Translations under genes and position numbers: made by a program
DNA from: Nitrospiraceae bacterium
Lineage (GTDB): Bacteria > Nitrospirota > Nitrospiria > Nitrospirales > Nitrospiraceae
Reading direction: 5' to 3'
NCBI GenBank assembly: GCA_009692155.1
Contig: SHZW01000004.1
Coordinates: forward strand, 1 to 64,000
DNA length: 64,000 nt
Shown here: positions 24,064 through 32,299 of the stretch, one piece after another
Layout: every line of letters starts with the position of its first letter
How positions within the stretch are numbered: position 1 is the stretch's first letter
Notes under the pieces: generated by a model
The model's database searches: none
What the model was told of the DNA's origin: nothing
What the model saw: the letters and a program-made list of their open reading frames with translations, nothing else

Positions 24064-25626
24064 TTATACCGCTTCCATGAATTGAGCAATTTCCGTGAGC
24101 TGCAGCTCGCGGACGGCGATCTCGGGGGCGTAGATCACCTCGTCGGCGCCCCAGCCGATGAGCGGGGTGGCGCGTTTCGTGACTCCGGCGACGTGACGAA
24201 GCAGGGACTTGATGTTGCCGGTGATGCGGATCGTATTGGGCTGCAGCGGCGCGGCAAGCTTGCCGTTCCGGATCAGATAGGAATCGCCCACGACCGTGCA
24301 CGTAAAATCGCCGGCGCGCAGGCCATTCATCGGGTAGGTGTACCAGATGCGGCCGATGTAGACGCCGTCCCCGACGAGGCGCAGCAGGCTGTCGGTCGTG
24401 TGCGGATCGGCGCCTTCGATGCAGACGTTCGTGGCGGCGATGGACGGGGGCACGTCGAACTGCCGGCCGCCTCGACTGGAAAGACGGAACCCGTTGCGCG
24501 GCGTCAGCGTTTCCGGATGATCCCTGGGACTGATCCCGAGTTTCTGCCGCGCCTGGGGGTCGCGCGTGAGGCGCTCGGTTTCGTAATGGTTCGAGAGCAG
24601 TCCTTCCAGCATGCCCCGCTTGATGAGGTCCGTGCGGCCGGTCGGAAATCCTTCGCAGGTGAAGGCCCGTGTGCCGACAAGGCCCTTTGCAGCGCCGTGG
24701 TCGTAGATGCTCAGGAGGCTTGCGGCGACCGGGCGCCCGAGCTCGCCCAAAAAAGCCGATCGGCTGCTGAAAAATGCATCGGCGCTCAAACTGGGGAGGA
24801 TGACGTTGGTCATGAGGTCGGCGACCGGTTGCGGGCCAAGCACGACGGGGTAGCTGCCACTGGCAAGCCGCTGCCCGCCGGTCGACTGGATGGCGCTGGC
24901 GGCGGCCAGGCTGCCGGTTTCGCCTTTGAATTGAGCTAGGTGCGTGGCGGTGGCGTAGCCGCTGCCCTTCGCCTGCTTGCGCTCGACCATGGCCGTGATC
25001 GACGAGGTGACGAAGGTCGATTCGTCAGTGCGAACCTTGGGCGCGAGGGTCGACGCGAGCGCCATGCGTTGCCGGACGAGACTGACATCGCCGCCGACGA
25101 TCAGCCCGAGCGCCGCCAGTTTCTCCTTCGAGCCGGCCAGCTTCGCCAGCGCGTCGGACGACGCAAACGTTTTCAGGGCTTCGTTCACGACCTGCCAGCC
25201 GGTATCCACCAACGCCGAGTCGGTAATCTCCATGATGCGGCGATCGTGGTAGGCCTGAATTTTCTTCCCGGCGGCGATGGGATCGGGCGAGGGCAGCGAG
25301 ACGAAATCGGGGTCCGGCACGGCATTGGCCCGGGCCTTCTCGATGGCGCGCTGGATGCCCTTCAGCGACAGATCCCGGGCTTCGCTGCCGAGTCCGATGC
25401 GGGGCTTGCCGGTTCCGTTGAACACGGCCCGGACGCTGACGCCGAAATGCTCCGAGGACTTGGGCTCCTCGACGCCGTTACAGGGAATCTGCGACGTGTA
25501 ATTGAGCCGGCAAATGAGTTGTCCGGTGCTGGAGGCGTAGACCTCGGCCTCCCGCACGTCTTTCGTGCGGGCGATCAGCCGGAGTGCGCGCTGCACGGTG
25601 GATTTGAGTTCTGTCAGCGAGAGCAT
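24064..25626 (-). CDS. TldE/PmbA-type metalloprotease subunit
   Basis: Second subunit of the TldD/TldE heterodimer, which degrades or matures modified peptides in the cytosol. The N-terminal part carries DVREAEVYASSTGQLICRLNYTS, and the middle HFGVSVRAVFNGTGKPRIG. The C-terminal half has GLVGTRAFTCEGFPTGRTDLIKRGML and NVCIEGADPHTTDSLLRLVGDGVYI, as in PmbA/TldE proteins. No HExxxH motif is seen, as expected for the non-catalytic partner. The 520 residues exceed the usual 440-460. The gene lies four bases after tldD on the minus strand. Confidence 0.85.
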   Translation of the reverse strand: MLSLTELKSTVQRALRLIARTKDVREAEVYASSTGQLICRLNYTSQIPCNGVEEPKSSEHFGVSVRAVFNGTGKPRIGLGSEARDLSLKGIQRAIEKARANAVPDPDFVSLPSPDPIAAGKKIQAYHDRRIMEITDSALVDTGWQVVNEALKTFASSDALAKLAGSKEKLAALGLIVGGDVSLVRQRMALASTLAPKVRTDESTFVTSSITAMVERKQAKGSGYATATHLAQFKGETGSLAAASAIQSTGGQRLASGSYPVVLGPQPVADLMTNVILPSLSADAFFSSRSAFLGELGRPVAASLLSIYDHGAAKGLVGTRAFTCEGFPTGRTDLIKRGMLEGLLSNHYETERLTRDPQARQKLGISPRDHPETLTPRNGFRLSSRGGRQFDVPPSIAATNVCIEGADPHTTDSLLRLVGDGVYIGRIWYTYPMNGLRAGDFTCTVVGDSYLIRNGKLAAPLQPNTIRITGNIKSLLRHVAGVTKRATPLIGWGADEVIYAPEIAVRELQLTEIAQFMEAV

Positions 25627-25630
25627 GGGA

Positions 25631-27211
25631 TCAACTTCCTGTGAGCCGGGCCCGGCTTCTCATTGTCGGCGCACCATTTCCTAACCGCTTAATCTGCATC
25701 GGCTGACCCTTGCCGCAATTGGGGATGGGACCAAGGCGAAAGTCTTTCCCGACCGCATCGACTTTGGTGAGATAGTCCCTGGTGTCGGCGGTCATCCCGC
25801 CGTCCCGATACAACTGGCCGAGCTGGCCGTTGCGGATTTCGTAGACTTTCTGCGCGGAGATGCTGAAGTTCTCACGGGATTCCGCGATCGACGGCGTGCG
25901 ATGGCCGACCAGATAATACCCGTGATCCACGTCGGCGATGATCTGCTCCGGATCGTGAGAGCCGGCGTCGAACACGGTGTTCGACATGCGGATGAGCGGA
26001 ACCAGCGAGGCCTCCGTCGCCTTGAAGGAACCGTTGGGTTCCACGCCCAGGATCGCCGCGGTCTGCCGGCTGTTCATGAAGCCCTTGAAGATGCCCTTGT
26101 CGATGTGCACGACTTTACTGGCCGGTGTGCCTTCGTGGTCGTAGGCGTAATGGCCGAGCCCCGGCAGGGCGGGGTCCGAATAGGCGGTCACGAGCGGCGA
26201 CGCGATCTGTTTGCCGATCTGGTGATCGGTGAGGGTGCGGAGCAGCCAGCTGCGGCCTGCGTAACCTGTTTCCATCTTGAGCGCGCGGTCCAGCTCGGTC
26301 GGGTGGCCGAGGATTTCATGCGATTTGAGCACGTTGTAATGCGGATCCGTGACGACCGTGACCTCCTTGTCGGTTGCGCGTAACGCGGGCGCGTCGATCA
26401 ATTGCAGGCAATCCCGGCCCAGGCTGGTCGCGAAGGTGAGGAGATCGAGATGGCGGATGGAGTCGCTCCGGGTGCCTTCCGTCACCGTTTCCCAGCCGCG
26501 CTGGTGGCCGATGTAATCGGTCAGCGATTGATCGGCCTTGTCGTTTTCAGCCACCACCGAGCACCAGCCCAGCGTGTTGGCGAACGTTTGGTCGATGACG
26601 GTGCCCTCCGAGCTGACGAAGAGTTCACGGGACAGGCCGGTGGACGTGGCGATTGTGTTAAAGCGAATCCGCGATCCCAGTCCCATCACGGCGCGGGAGA
26701 CCTCGGACGTATAGCGGGAGATTTCCGCGAGCGGCACGGAGCGCGGGTCAACGGCGTATTCCGCTTTAATCGTGTCCTGATGGGTTTCGATCGGCGCCAA
26801 CGACAAGCCGGCGAGGCTGTCCCCCAGCCCCTTGAACCGGGTACGCGCCTGGTCCTTGTGCCGGGCGTTGGCGATGGCCCGGTCGTACGCGTGCCGGAAT
26901 CCGTTTCGCAGGATCGTGGCTAAGCGGGAGAAATCGGCGTTGCCCAGGCGGTGGCCGTAGTAACCGGGAGCCGACAAGGGATGGCCGGCGAGCACGCGGA
27001 TGCCGAACCCGAACGTATAATCGTCCTGCGCGGACTTGCCGGCGCCGTTCTCGGCGTGGGCGGATTTGATTTCCTCGATTTCGATGCGGAGATCGGCATA
27101 CCGGCAATGCCGGTACCGCTTGCGTGCCGTGCGGGCCAGCTCGGCGGCCATGCGTTTGATGCGATCGAGCGATTCGATCGTGAGCGGCTTTGCGCTGAGC
27201 GTGCGAGCCAT
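25631..27211 (-). CDS. tldD: TldD-type zinc metalloprotease subunit
   Basis: Catalytic partner of TldE. The zinc-binding HExxxH motif is in VLKSHEILGHPTELDRAL near residue 300. GHYAYDHEGTPASKVVHID and GIFKGFMNSRQTAAILG are the typical following segments, with KATEASLVPLIRMSNT and YYLVGHRTPSIAESRENFSI further on. The 526 residues are somewhat long. A minus-strand promoter with TATAAT lies 45 bases upstream. The two genes form an operon of their own. Confidence 0.88.
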   Translation of the reverse strand: MARTLSAKPLTIESLDRIKRMAAELARTARKRYRHCRYADLRIEIEEIKSAHAENGAGKSAQDDYTFGFGIRVLAGHPLSAPGYYGHRLGNADFSRLATILRNGFRHAYDRAIANARHKDQARTRFKGLGDSLAGLSLAPIETHQDTIKAEYAVDPRSVPLAEISRYTSEVSRAVMGLGSRIRFNTIATSTGLSRELFVSSEGTVIDQTFANTLGWCSVVAENDKADQSLTDYIGHQRGWETVTEGTRSDSIRHLDLLTFATSLGRDCLQLIDAPALRATDKEVTVVTDPHYNVLKSHEILGHPTELDRALKMETGYAGRSWLLRTLTDHQIGKQIASPLVTAYSDPALPGLGHYAYDHEGTPASKVVHIDKGIFKGFMNSRQTAAILGVEPNGSFKATEASLVPLIRMSNTVFDAGSHDPEQIIADVDHGYYLVGHRTPSIAESRENFSISAQKVYEIRNGQLGQLYRDGGMTADTRDYLTKVDAVGKDFRLGPIPNCGKGQPMQIKRLGNGAPTMRSRARLTGS

Positions 27212-27255
27212 GAAAATCTGCCTTTCACGACGGCGAATTGTCCAAAAGTTTCGCC

Positions 27256-27284
27256 ATTATAGAAAATAGCCGGCGAAACCGCAA
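27256..27284 (-). promoter_or_regulatory. Probable sigma70 promoter of tldD-tldE
   Basis: Read on the minus strand: TTGCGG, 17 bases, TATAAT. Transcription would start near 27249, about 40 bases before the tldD ATG. Confidence 0.6.
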
Positions 27285-27303
27285 GGTAAGGCTGAGAAGG
27301 GGT

Positions 27304-27349
27304 TAGGGCCAATGGCCCTAGTTGGGAAGGCCCTGCTAGGCCTTCTTTT
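27304..27349. other. Two adjacent hairpins in the tldD-OFOR spacer
   Basis: TAGGGCCAATGGCCCTA (27304-27320) is a perfect hairpin. GAAGGCC-CTGCTA-GGCCTTC (27326-27345) follows, then TTTTA, a terminator-like arrangement on the plus strand although no gene precedes it on that strand. They could end an unrecognised small RNA or act in a leader. The 396-base spacer 27212-27607 otherwise holds only promoter-like sequences. Confidence 0.5.
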
Positions 27350-27464
27350 ACCGGGGGTGGGCCTTCTGTTAAGTTGCATTGATATCCGGGACGTTATACG
27401 ATCCGCACGCTAGGAATGAGTGGGAGGACCTTCAGCCCTTTTAGCTCTTACCCGACCTTTGGAG

Positions 27465-27493
27465 TTGACATGATTTCGAGCAGTTTGTTAAAC
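27465..27493 (+). promoter_or_regulatory. Possible promoter of the OFOR operon
   Basis: TTGACA (27465-27470), 17 bases, then TTAAAC preceded by TG (27488-27493). The -35 is perfect, the -10 is weak. It lies about 115 bases before the first OFOR gene. Confidence 0.5.
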
Positions 27494-27607
27494 TTCGCTC
27501 TTGAGTATGCTCGAAAACGGTAGAAGAATCAGCAATTTCTGCAAGTTCTCAGATGTGCGACAACGTAGAATCTTATAAGCCAGGCAACGCTTGGTAGGAG
27601 GCCGCCA

Positions 27608-28510
27608 ATGAGTCTCGATTACGTCAAATTCACCCCTGGTTTTGAAAAGTTCATGCCCAAGGAATATCGGGACATGGTTGACCATGGTCCCTTCGGTAAG
27701 AAGACGACCGTCTCGCAGATGGGGAGTTTCAAGGAAGTCATGGAAGAGCATCCCATGTGCGCCGGTTGCGCCATGACCCTGTTCATCCGTCTCGCCGTGA
27801 TCGCATTCCCAAATCCCGAAGATACCATCACCGTCGGCACCGCAGGCTGCGGACGTCTGGCGATTTCCCAGGCGGCGATCCCGTTCGTGTATGGCAACTA
27901 CGGAGACCAGAACGGCGTGGCGAGCGGCCTGTCCCGCGGCCTGCGGCTCCGCTTCGGCGACAAGCCCAAGGACGTGGTCGTGATGGCGGGCGACGGCGGC
28001 ACGGCCGATATCGGCTTCCAGCAGGTGGTCCATTCCTGGTTTCGCCACGAGCGGTTCACGACGATCATGCTCGATAACGAAGTGTACGGGAACACTGGCG
28101 GGCAGGAGAGCGGCATGACCAGCCGCGGGGCGGTGTTGAAGATGGCCCCGCTCGGCAAGAAGTTCGACAAGATGGACATGGTCGGCCTGGCCAAGCTGGC
28201 GGGCTGCGCCTATGTCGCCACCGTCGTGCCGAACAATCCGCGGCGTGTGGAGAGCGTCATCAAGAAAGCGGTGCTGGTCGCCCGTGAAGTCGGCTCCAGC
28301 TACATCCAGGCCTACACGTCCTGCAACATTGAGTACGCGATTCCCACCGACAAGGTCATGGAAGACGCCAAAACCGTCGAAAACGACCGGTACGCGTTCT
28401 CCGAGTACATCTCCGACGAAGCGAAGGAATACCTGGCGGAACGCTACGGCTACAAGGAGTATCTCCCCAAGCCGGCGGCGGCCGTTGCGGCGCTTGCGGA
28501 CAAGGCCTGA
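27608..28510 (+). CDS. 2-oxoacid:ferredoxin oxidoreductase, beta (TPP-binding) subunit
   Basis: Binds thiamine diphosphate and, in this family, a [4Fe-4S] cluster. The enzyme joins CO2 to acetyl- or succinyl-CoA with reduced ferredoxin in the rTCA cycle. Cluster cysteines are in HPMCAGCAM (51 and 54), TAGCGR (81) and a late TSCNIEY. The TPP motif is VVMAGDGGTADIGFQ...LDNEVYGNTGGQ. The long N-terminal 45 residues and the gene partners match the five-subunit enzymes of Hydrogenobacter and Nitrospira. Sequence alone does not tell pyruvate from 2-oxoglutarate. GTAGGAGGCCGCC precedes the ATG. Confidence 0.9.
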   Translation: MSLDYVKFTPGFEKFMPKEYRDMVDHGPFGKKTTVSQMGSFKEVMEEHPMCAGCAMTLFIRLAVIAFPNPEDTITVGTAGCGRLAISQAAIPFVYGNYGDQNGVASGLSRGLRLRFGDKPKDVVVMAGDGGTADIGFQQVVHSWFRHERFTTIMLDNEVYGNTGGQESGMTSRGAVLKMAPLGKKFDKMDMVGLAKLAGCAYVATVVPNNPRRVESVIKKAVLVAREVGSSYIQAYTSCNIEYAIPTDKVMEDAKTVENDRYAFSEYISDEAKEYLAERYGYKEYLPKPAAAVAALADKA

Positions 28511-28546
28511 GCACCGTAACCGAAGGACCTCTCAAGGGGGGAACCC

Positions 28547-29266
28547 ATGGCAAAGCGCTTTAACATTCGCATGGCGGGCGTGGGCGGACAGGGTGTCGTC
28601 ACCGGGTCGCACATTCTCAGCACGGCCGTCATCAACGCGGGCGGCGAAAGCACCATCGTCCCGTTCTACGGGTCTGAAAAGCGGATGGCGCCGGTCGAAA
28701 GCTACGTGCGCGTGTCGGACGAGGCGATTTACGAGATCGGCGAAATCACCTTCCCTCACATCATCATCATCTTCCACCCGCAGGTCATCACGCACGGCAA
28801 GTCCTACACGATGCCGTTCTACTTCGGGTTGAAGGAGGATGGGGTCGCGCTGATCAACAACGACGGGCCCATGAAGCTGCACCCGCTCCAGGCCCGCGAG
28901 CTGGAGGAGCGGCGCGTGAAGCTCTATTACCTGCCGGCGACGAAACTGTCCCTGGAAGTGGCGGGCATGGACCTGTGCACGAACATGGCGCTGATGGGGG
29001 CCATCGGATGCATCACCGGTCTGGCGACGCTCGATGCGCTGGGCCAGGCGGTGAAGGACCGGTTTCTTGGCAAGGGGTTCGTGGTGTCCGGCGGTACGGC
29101 GGCACTTGACAGCGTCGTGGAGCGGAAATTCAAAAAGAAGCAGGAATTGATTGATAAGAATATGGCCGTCATCAAAGCCGGCTGGGACTACGCGGCTGAG
29201 CACGGCTGGGACGAAATCAGCAAGGCGGCGAAAAAGGCAGAAACCGACGCTGTCGCGAAAGCGTAA
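28547..29266 (+). CDS. 2-oxoacid:ferredoxin oxidoreductase, gamma subunit
   Basis: The gamma domain of OFOR enzymes, which contacts CoA. The N-terminal RMAGVGGQGVVTGSHILSTA is the diagnostic glycine-rich strand, followed by VPFYGSEKRMAPVESYVRVS with the family Arg/Ser positions. The length is 239, longer than the usual 180-200 because of a helical C-terminal tail (residues 190-239, Lys/Ala-rich). AAGGGGGGAACCC precedes the ATG. It is the second gene of the operon. Confidence 0.9.
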   Translation: MAKRFNIRMAGVGGQGVVTGSHILSTAVINAGGESTIVPFYGSEKRMAPVESYVRVSDEAIYEIGEITFPHIIIIFHPQVITHGKSYTMPFYFGLKEDGVALINNDGPMKLHPLQARELEERRVKLYYLPATKLSLEVAGMDLCTNMALMGAIGCITGLATLDALGQAVKDRFLGKGFVVSGGTAALDSVVERKFKKKQELIDKNMAVIKAGWDYAAEHGWDEISKAAKKAETDAVAKA

Positions 29267-29287
29267 CCAGGGGGAAAAGAGGCATCC

Positions 29288-29611
29288 ATGTATCTTGTAG
29301 CGGATATCAACGTTGAGATTTGCGCGGCGAAGAGCTGCAAACTCTGCACGCAGTATTGTCCGGAAGCCAACACGATCCTGTACAGCGACGAGATGGGCAA
29401 GGACAAGGGCTTCAAGTACGGCTCGGCCTACGTGGCGGTGGACCGGTGCAAGGGCTGTGCGCAGTGCGTCTGGGTCTGTGACAACATGGCCAAGAACAAT
29501 GCGATCAAGATGATCATGATCGACCAGCTTCCCAACGCGGCGCTGACGGATAACATCATCTATGGCGAGAAGAGCACGACGGTGGCGCTGGCCGCCCCGG
29601 TGGTCGGGTAG
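29288..29611 (+). CDS. 2-oxoacid:ferredoxin oxidoreductase, delta (2x[4Fe-4S]) subunit
   Basis: An electron-transfer subunit with two ferredoxin-type clusters: C-x4-C-x2-C-x3-C in CAAKSCKLCTQYCP (residues 12-25) and C-x2-C-x2-C-x3-C in CKGCAQCVWVC (near 54-64). The first motif has x4 rather than the usual x2 spacing. The rest is a short scaffold; the total is 107 residues. The next gene starts three bases after the stop, so they are coupled. Confidence 0.88.
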   Translation: MYLVADINVEICAAKSCKLCTQYCPEANTILYSDEMGKDKGFKYGSAYVAVDRCKGCAQCVWVCDNMAKNNAIKMIMIDQLPNAALTDNIIYGEKSTTVALAAPVVG

Positions 29612-29614
29612 TTC

Positions 29615-30379
29615 ATGGGCGCCAAGACGTCGCAGGAACAAGAGCGCATTATCGTTCCGGGGCCGGCCGGGTTCCATCCGCCATCCGCGGCCCAACTCGG
29701 CGTCATGTTGCCGGATCCCGGCCAGGGACTCTTCTACGGCATCCTCGAGCCGAACGAAGAGAAAGTCATGGAAGAGGTTGCGCGGAAAATGCTGACGAGC
29801 CCTAACGCGACGATCTTCCCGGGCCCGCTCGTGCTCTGGAACTGGAATGAGCATGCGGCCGAGAAGGCCAAGGCGGTGCTGGAGATCGCCTCGCAGATTC
29901 CCGAAGTGCTGATCATCCCCATGCCGGACTACCGGCCGAAGTATCCCAAGATCGATCCCGAAGAAGTCATCAACCCCAACCATCCGAATCTGACCATCTG
30001 GGGCAACAAGATCGAAGCCTGTATCTTCATTGGCGTGCACTGCCATTACGCGAATTTGACCCTCAAGATGATTCGCGCGGGGACGAACTGCTGCACGGCT
30101 GCGCTCTGCGCCGAGCAGGGGCACGAGGATGCGATGTTGACGGTCCGCGATTGCGACGCCGCCAAGCTTCGGCGTATCGCGCAAGTGTTCAAACGGGTGC
30201 GCGAGGAAATGAAGATCAAGCTGTCAGACAGCGGCGAGAACGTGCGGTTCACCGGCACGCAGTCGAAGGTGCATGACGGCAAGACCCACACGAATCCGAT
30301 GACGTTCATGCCGGGCGGTGGCACGGCCGGTGCGGCGGCGTTCGGCCACAAGGCCGAGCACATGAAGAGTGAAGCGTAA
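29615..30379 (+). CDS. Fifth OFOR-associated subunit (ForE-like)
   Basis: A 254-residue protein that accompanies five-gene OFOR operons and resembles the ForE / CO dehydrogenase-beta-like family. It has no cofactor motif I recognise. Notable are a Cys pair in RAGTNCCTAALCAEQGHEDA and HCHYANLTLKMIRAG, which could bind a metal. It lies between the delta and alpha genes. Its role in the complex is unknown to me; assembly or oxygen tolerance is speculation. Confidence 0.7.
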   Translation: MGAKTSQEQERIIVPGPAGFHPPSAAQLGVMLPDPGQGLFYGILEPNEEKVMEEVARKMLTSPNATIFPGPLVLWNWNEHAAEKAKAVLEIASQIPEVLIIPMPDYRPKYPKIDPEEVINPNHPNLTIWGNKIEACIFIGVHCHYANLTLKMIRAGTNCCTAALCAEQGHEDAMLTVRDCDAAKLRRIAQVFKRVREEMKIKLSDSGENVRFTGTQSKVHDGKTHTNPMTFMPGGGTAGAAAFGHKAEHMKSEA

Positions 30380-30398
30380 GTTAAGGTGAGGTGACACG

Positions 30399-31772
30399 AT
30401 GAGCGAAACCAAAACAAATCCGCAAGGCGATCCGGTCACCAGCATGGAACCGGAGCAAAAGACAAACCCGCAGGGCGATCCGATCACCAGCGTCGCGGTC
30501 CCCAAGGCGGACGTCAAAAAAGATCCGCATGAGGATGCCAAAAAGCAGCGCGTGGTCACGCTCGAGTACCTGCTCCAGGAGGCGCCGCGGACCAAGGAGT
30601 TCATCACGGGCAGTGAAGCGGCCAAGGAAGCCATCCGCCGGTCGAACGTTGATATGGCGATCGCCTATCCCATTACGCCGCAGAGCGAAACCATGCAGCT
30701 CGTTGGCGTGCTGTACGGCGAAGGCTACGTCAAGGAATATTACCGGGGCGAGGAGGAAGTCGGCGTCATGGCGGCGATCGCAGGCGGCTCGCGGGCGGGC
30801 GTCCGGTGCTTTACGGCAACAGCCGGGCCGGGCACGCTGCGCGGCCTCGAAGGGATCGCATCCTGGCCCGGCCATCGGCTGCCGGCGGTGGCGATGTTTA
30901 CGTGCCGGGTCGTCAATGCACCGCTCGCCATCCAGCCGGACAACATTGAAATTGCCTACCTGCTGAACTGCGGGATGATCGTCTTTCACGCGGAGAATCA
31001 GCAGGACATGTTCGATTTTATCATGGCCGGGTTCATCATCAGCGAGATGAACGATGTGACGCTGCCGGTCGGGGTCTGCTGTGACGGGTTCTTCGTCACC
31101 CATGCCCGCGGATACGTGCGCATGCAGGATAAGAGCATGAAGCTGCCGCCACGGGAAGCGTGGCGTGGTGCGGTGCCGGTACTGGACGCGGAAAACCCGC
31201 CGGCGCGGTTGTCGCGAGACGCCCCGGTGCAGAAGTCGAACTTCATGGCCTACAACATCCACGCCGTGTGGCAGCAGGAAGTGTGGGCGGCGGTCGAGCG
31301 TTCCCGCAAGTACATCACGAAGTACATGGGCGGGCTGTGCACCGCGGAGAACATGGACAAGGCGGACGTCGTCATTGTCGCGTCCGGCAGCGCCGCGGCC
31401 CAGTCCCGCGAAGCGGCGCGGCTGTGTAAGGAGAAAGGCATCAAAGTTGGCTTGGTCAAGGTCCGGTCGTTGCGCCCGTTTCCCACGAAGGAGCTGCGCG
31501 AACTCTGCAAGGATGTAAAGCTGATCGTGGTACCCGAGTTCAATTACGTCGGCTGGCTGGCGAAGGAAGTGGCGACGGCGATCTACGGCCATTCCAAGGC
31601 CAAGATCATCGCGGGACCGCACGTCTATGGCGGGCAGTCCATGCCGGTGGAGCTGATCCTGGACGAAGTGGAGTCCGGGTTGACCGGCAAGAAGTCGACC
31701 AACGTGCCGTTGTCGGCCATTATGGGCGTCGACGATCCGGCGGCGATGGCGCACTTCATGCGCAGCATCTAA
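30399..31772 (+). CDS. 2-oxoacid:ferredoxin oxidoreductase, alpha subunit
   Basis: The pyrimidine-binding and domain II/III part of OFOR. Core motifs are FITGSEAAKEAIRRSNVDMAIAYPITPQSE, EYYRGEEEVGVMAAIAGGSRAG, FTATAGPGTLRGLEG and, in the transketolase C-like domain, VGLVKVRSLRPFPTKELREL. In front stands an unusual 50-residue leader with two copies of KTNPQGDP(V/I)TS. The length is 457. It is the last gene of the operon, 19 bases after the ForE-like gene, and a strong terminator follows. Confidence 0.9.
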   Translation: MSETKTNPQGDPVTSMEPEQKTNPQGDPITSVAVPKADVKKDPHEDAKKQRVVTLEYLLQEAPRTKEFITGSEAAKEAIRRSNVDMAIAYPITPQSETMQLVGVLYGEGYVKEYYRGEEEVGVMAAIAGGSRAGVRCFTATAGPGTLRGLEGIASWPGHRLPAVAMFTCRVVNAPLAIQPDNIEIAYLLNCGMIVFHAENQQDMFDFIMAGFIISEMNDVTLPVGVCCDGFFVTHARGYVRMQDKSMKLPPREAWRGAVPVLDAENPPARLSRDAPVQKSNFMAYNIHAVWQQEVWAAVERSRKYITKYMGGLCTAENMDKADVVIVASGSAAAQSREAARLCKEKGIKVGLVKVRSLRPFPTKELRELCKDVKLIVVPEFNYVGWLAKEVATAIYGHSKAKIIAGPHVYGGQSMPVELILDEVESGLTGKKSTNVPLSAIMGVDDPAAMAHFMRSI

Positions 31773-31797
31773 GCGCGCAGAGCGTTGAAAAACAAAG

Positions 31798-31830
31798 AGC
31801 CTGTCCGGAATTCCGGACAGGCTTTTTTGT
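31798..31830 (+). terminator. Rho-independent terminator of the OFOR operon
   Basis: A perfect palindrome, AGCCTGTCCGG/CCGGACAGGCT with AATT in the centre, is followed by TTTTTTGT. It lies 26 bases after the alpha-subunit stop. Confidence 0.93.
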
Positions 31831-31832
31831 TT

Positions 31833-31912
31833 CAGGGTTTATCTGGTTTGTCGGGTTTTTCTGGTTACCCAAACAAACCAAGTGAACCAGGCAAACTAGA
31901 CAAACCAGCTAG
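31833..31912. repeat. Heptad-array hairpin after the OFOR terminator
   Basis: The left arm is GGGTTTA, TCTGGTT, TGTCGGG, TTTTTCT. The right arm is CCCAAAC, AAACCAA, GTGAACC, AGGCAAA, CTAGACA. It is the same word class as at 23533. The right arm ends at the stop codon of the minus-strand gene at 31909. Confidence 0.75.
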
Positions 31913-32157
31913 CCTTGCAGGTCGTCATCGATCGTCTCTTCATTTTCAGGCATCCCGTACGCGATGAACTTGGCGTAGGAGAGATAGATCCCGCTACTGT
32001 CCCGCATGGCCTTGGTGCCCTGGGCGAGGCGGACGACTTTATCCGGGTCTTCTTTCTCGGATTCCCGCAAGACATCCAAATGGGCGAGGAGCGCTTTGTT
32101 AAACTCTTCCATTGCCTGCTCGACGGCTGTATACGTTTGCATGATCGCGTCAGTCAT
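31909..32157 (-). CDS. Small helical protein of unknown function
   Basis: Eighty-two residues, acidic, with a predicted long helix (YTAVEQAMEEFNKALLAHLD) and a second one around DPDKVVRLAQGTKAMRDSSG. No motif is recognised. An SD-like GGGAGTTACCT precedes the ATG on the minus strand. Codon use matches the neighbours. It faces away from the methyltransferase gene across a heptad hairpin. Confidence 0.6.
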   Translation of the reverse strand: MTDAIMQTYTAVEQAMEEFNKALLAHLDVLRESEKEDPDKVVRLAQGTKAMRDSSGIYLSYAKFIAYGMPENEETIDDDLQG

Positions 32158-32169
32158 AGGTAACTCCCT

Positions 32170-32257
32170 GGCAATAGGCTATGGGCAATGGGTCAGCGGC
32201 AATGGGTTGGAGCACGGCTCTTCCCTATAGCCTATAGCCCCTTGCCTATCGCCTGTT
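32170..32257. repeat. Heptad-array hairpin in a divergent spacer
   Basis: The left arm is GGCAATA, GGCTATG, GGCAATG, GGTCAGC, GGCAATG. The right arm is CCCTATA, GCCTATA, GCCCCTT, GCCTATC, GCCTGTT. It fills the gap between the divergently read genes at 31909 and 32300. Confidence 0.78.
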
Positions 32258-32299
32258 GTATCGAGCATACACGAGGATCTTTCTGAGGGTCAAACGGAC

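Noticed and set aside
28532-30184. Long minus-strand ORF of 550 residues opposite the OFOR genes
   Set aside because: It is antisense to four well-supported genes, has no domain pattern and has an Arg/His/Asp-rich composition typical of GC-rich shadow frames. The same holds for 39872-41608, 42897-44489, 54931-56559 and 62258-63214.
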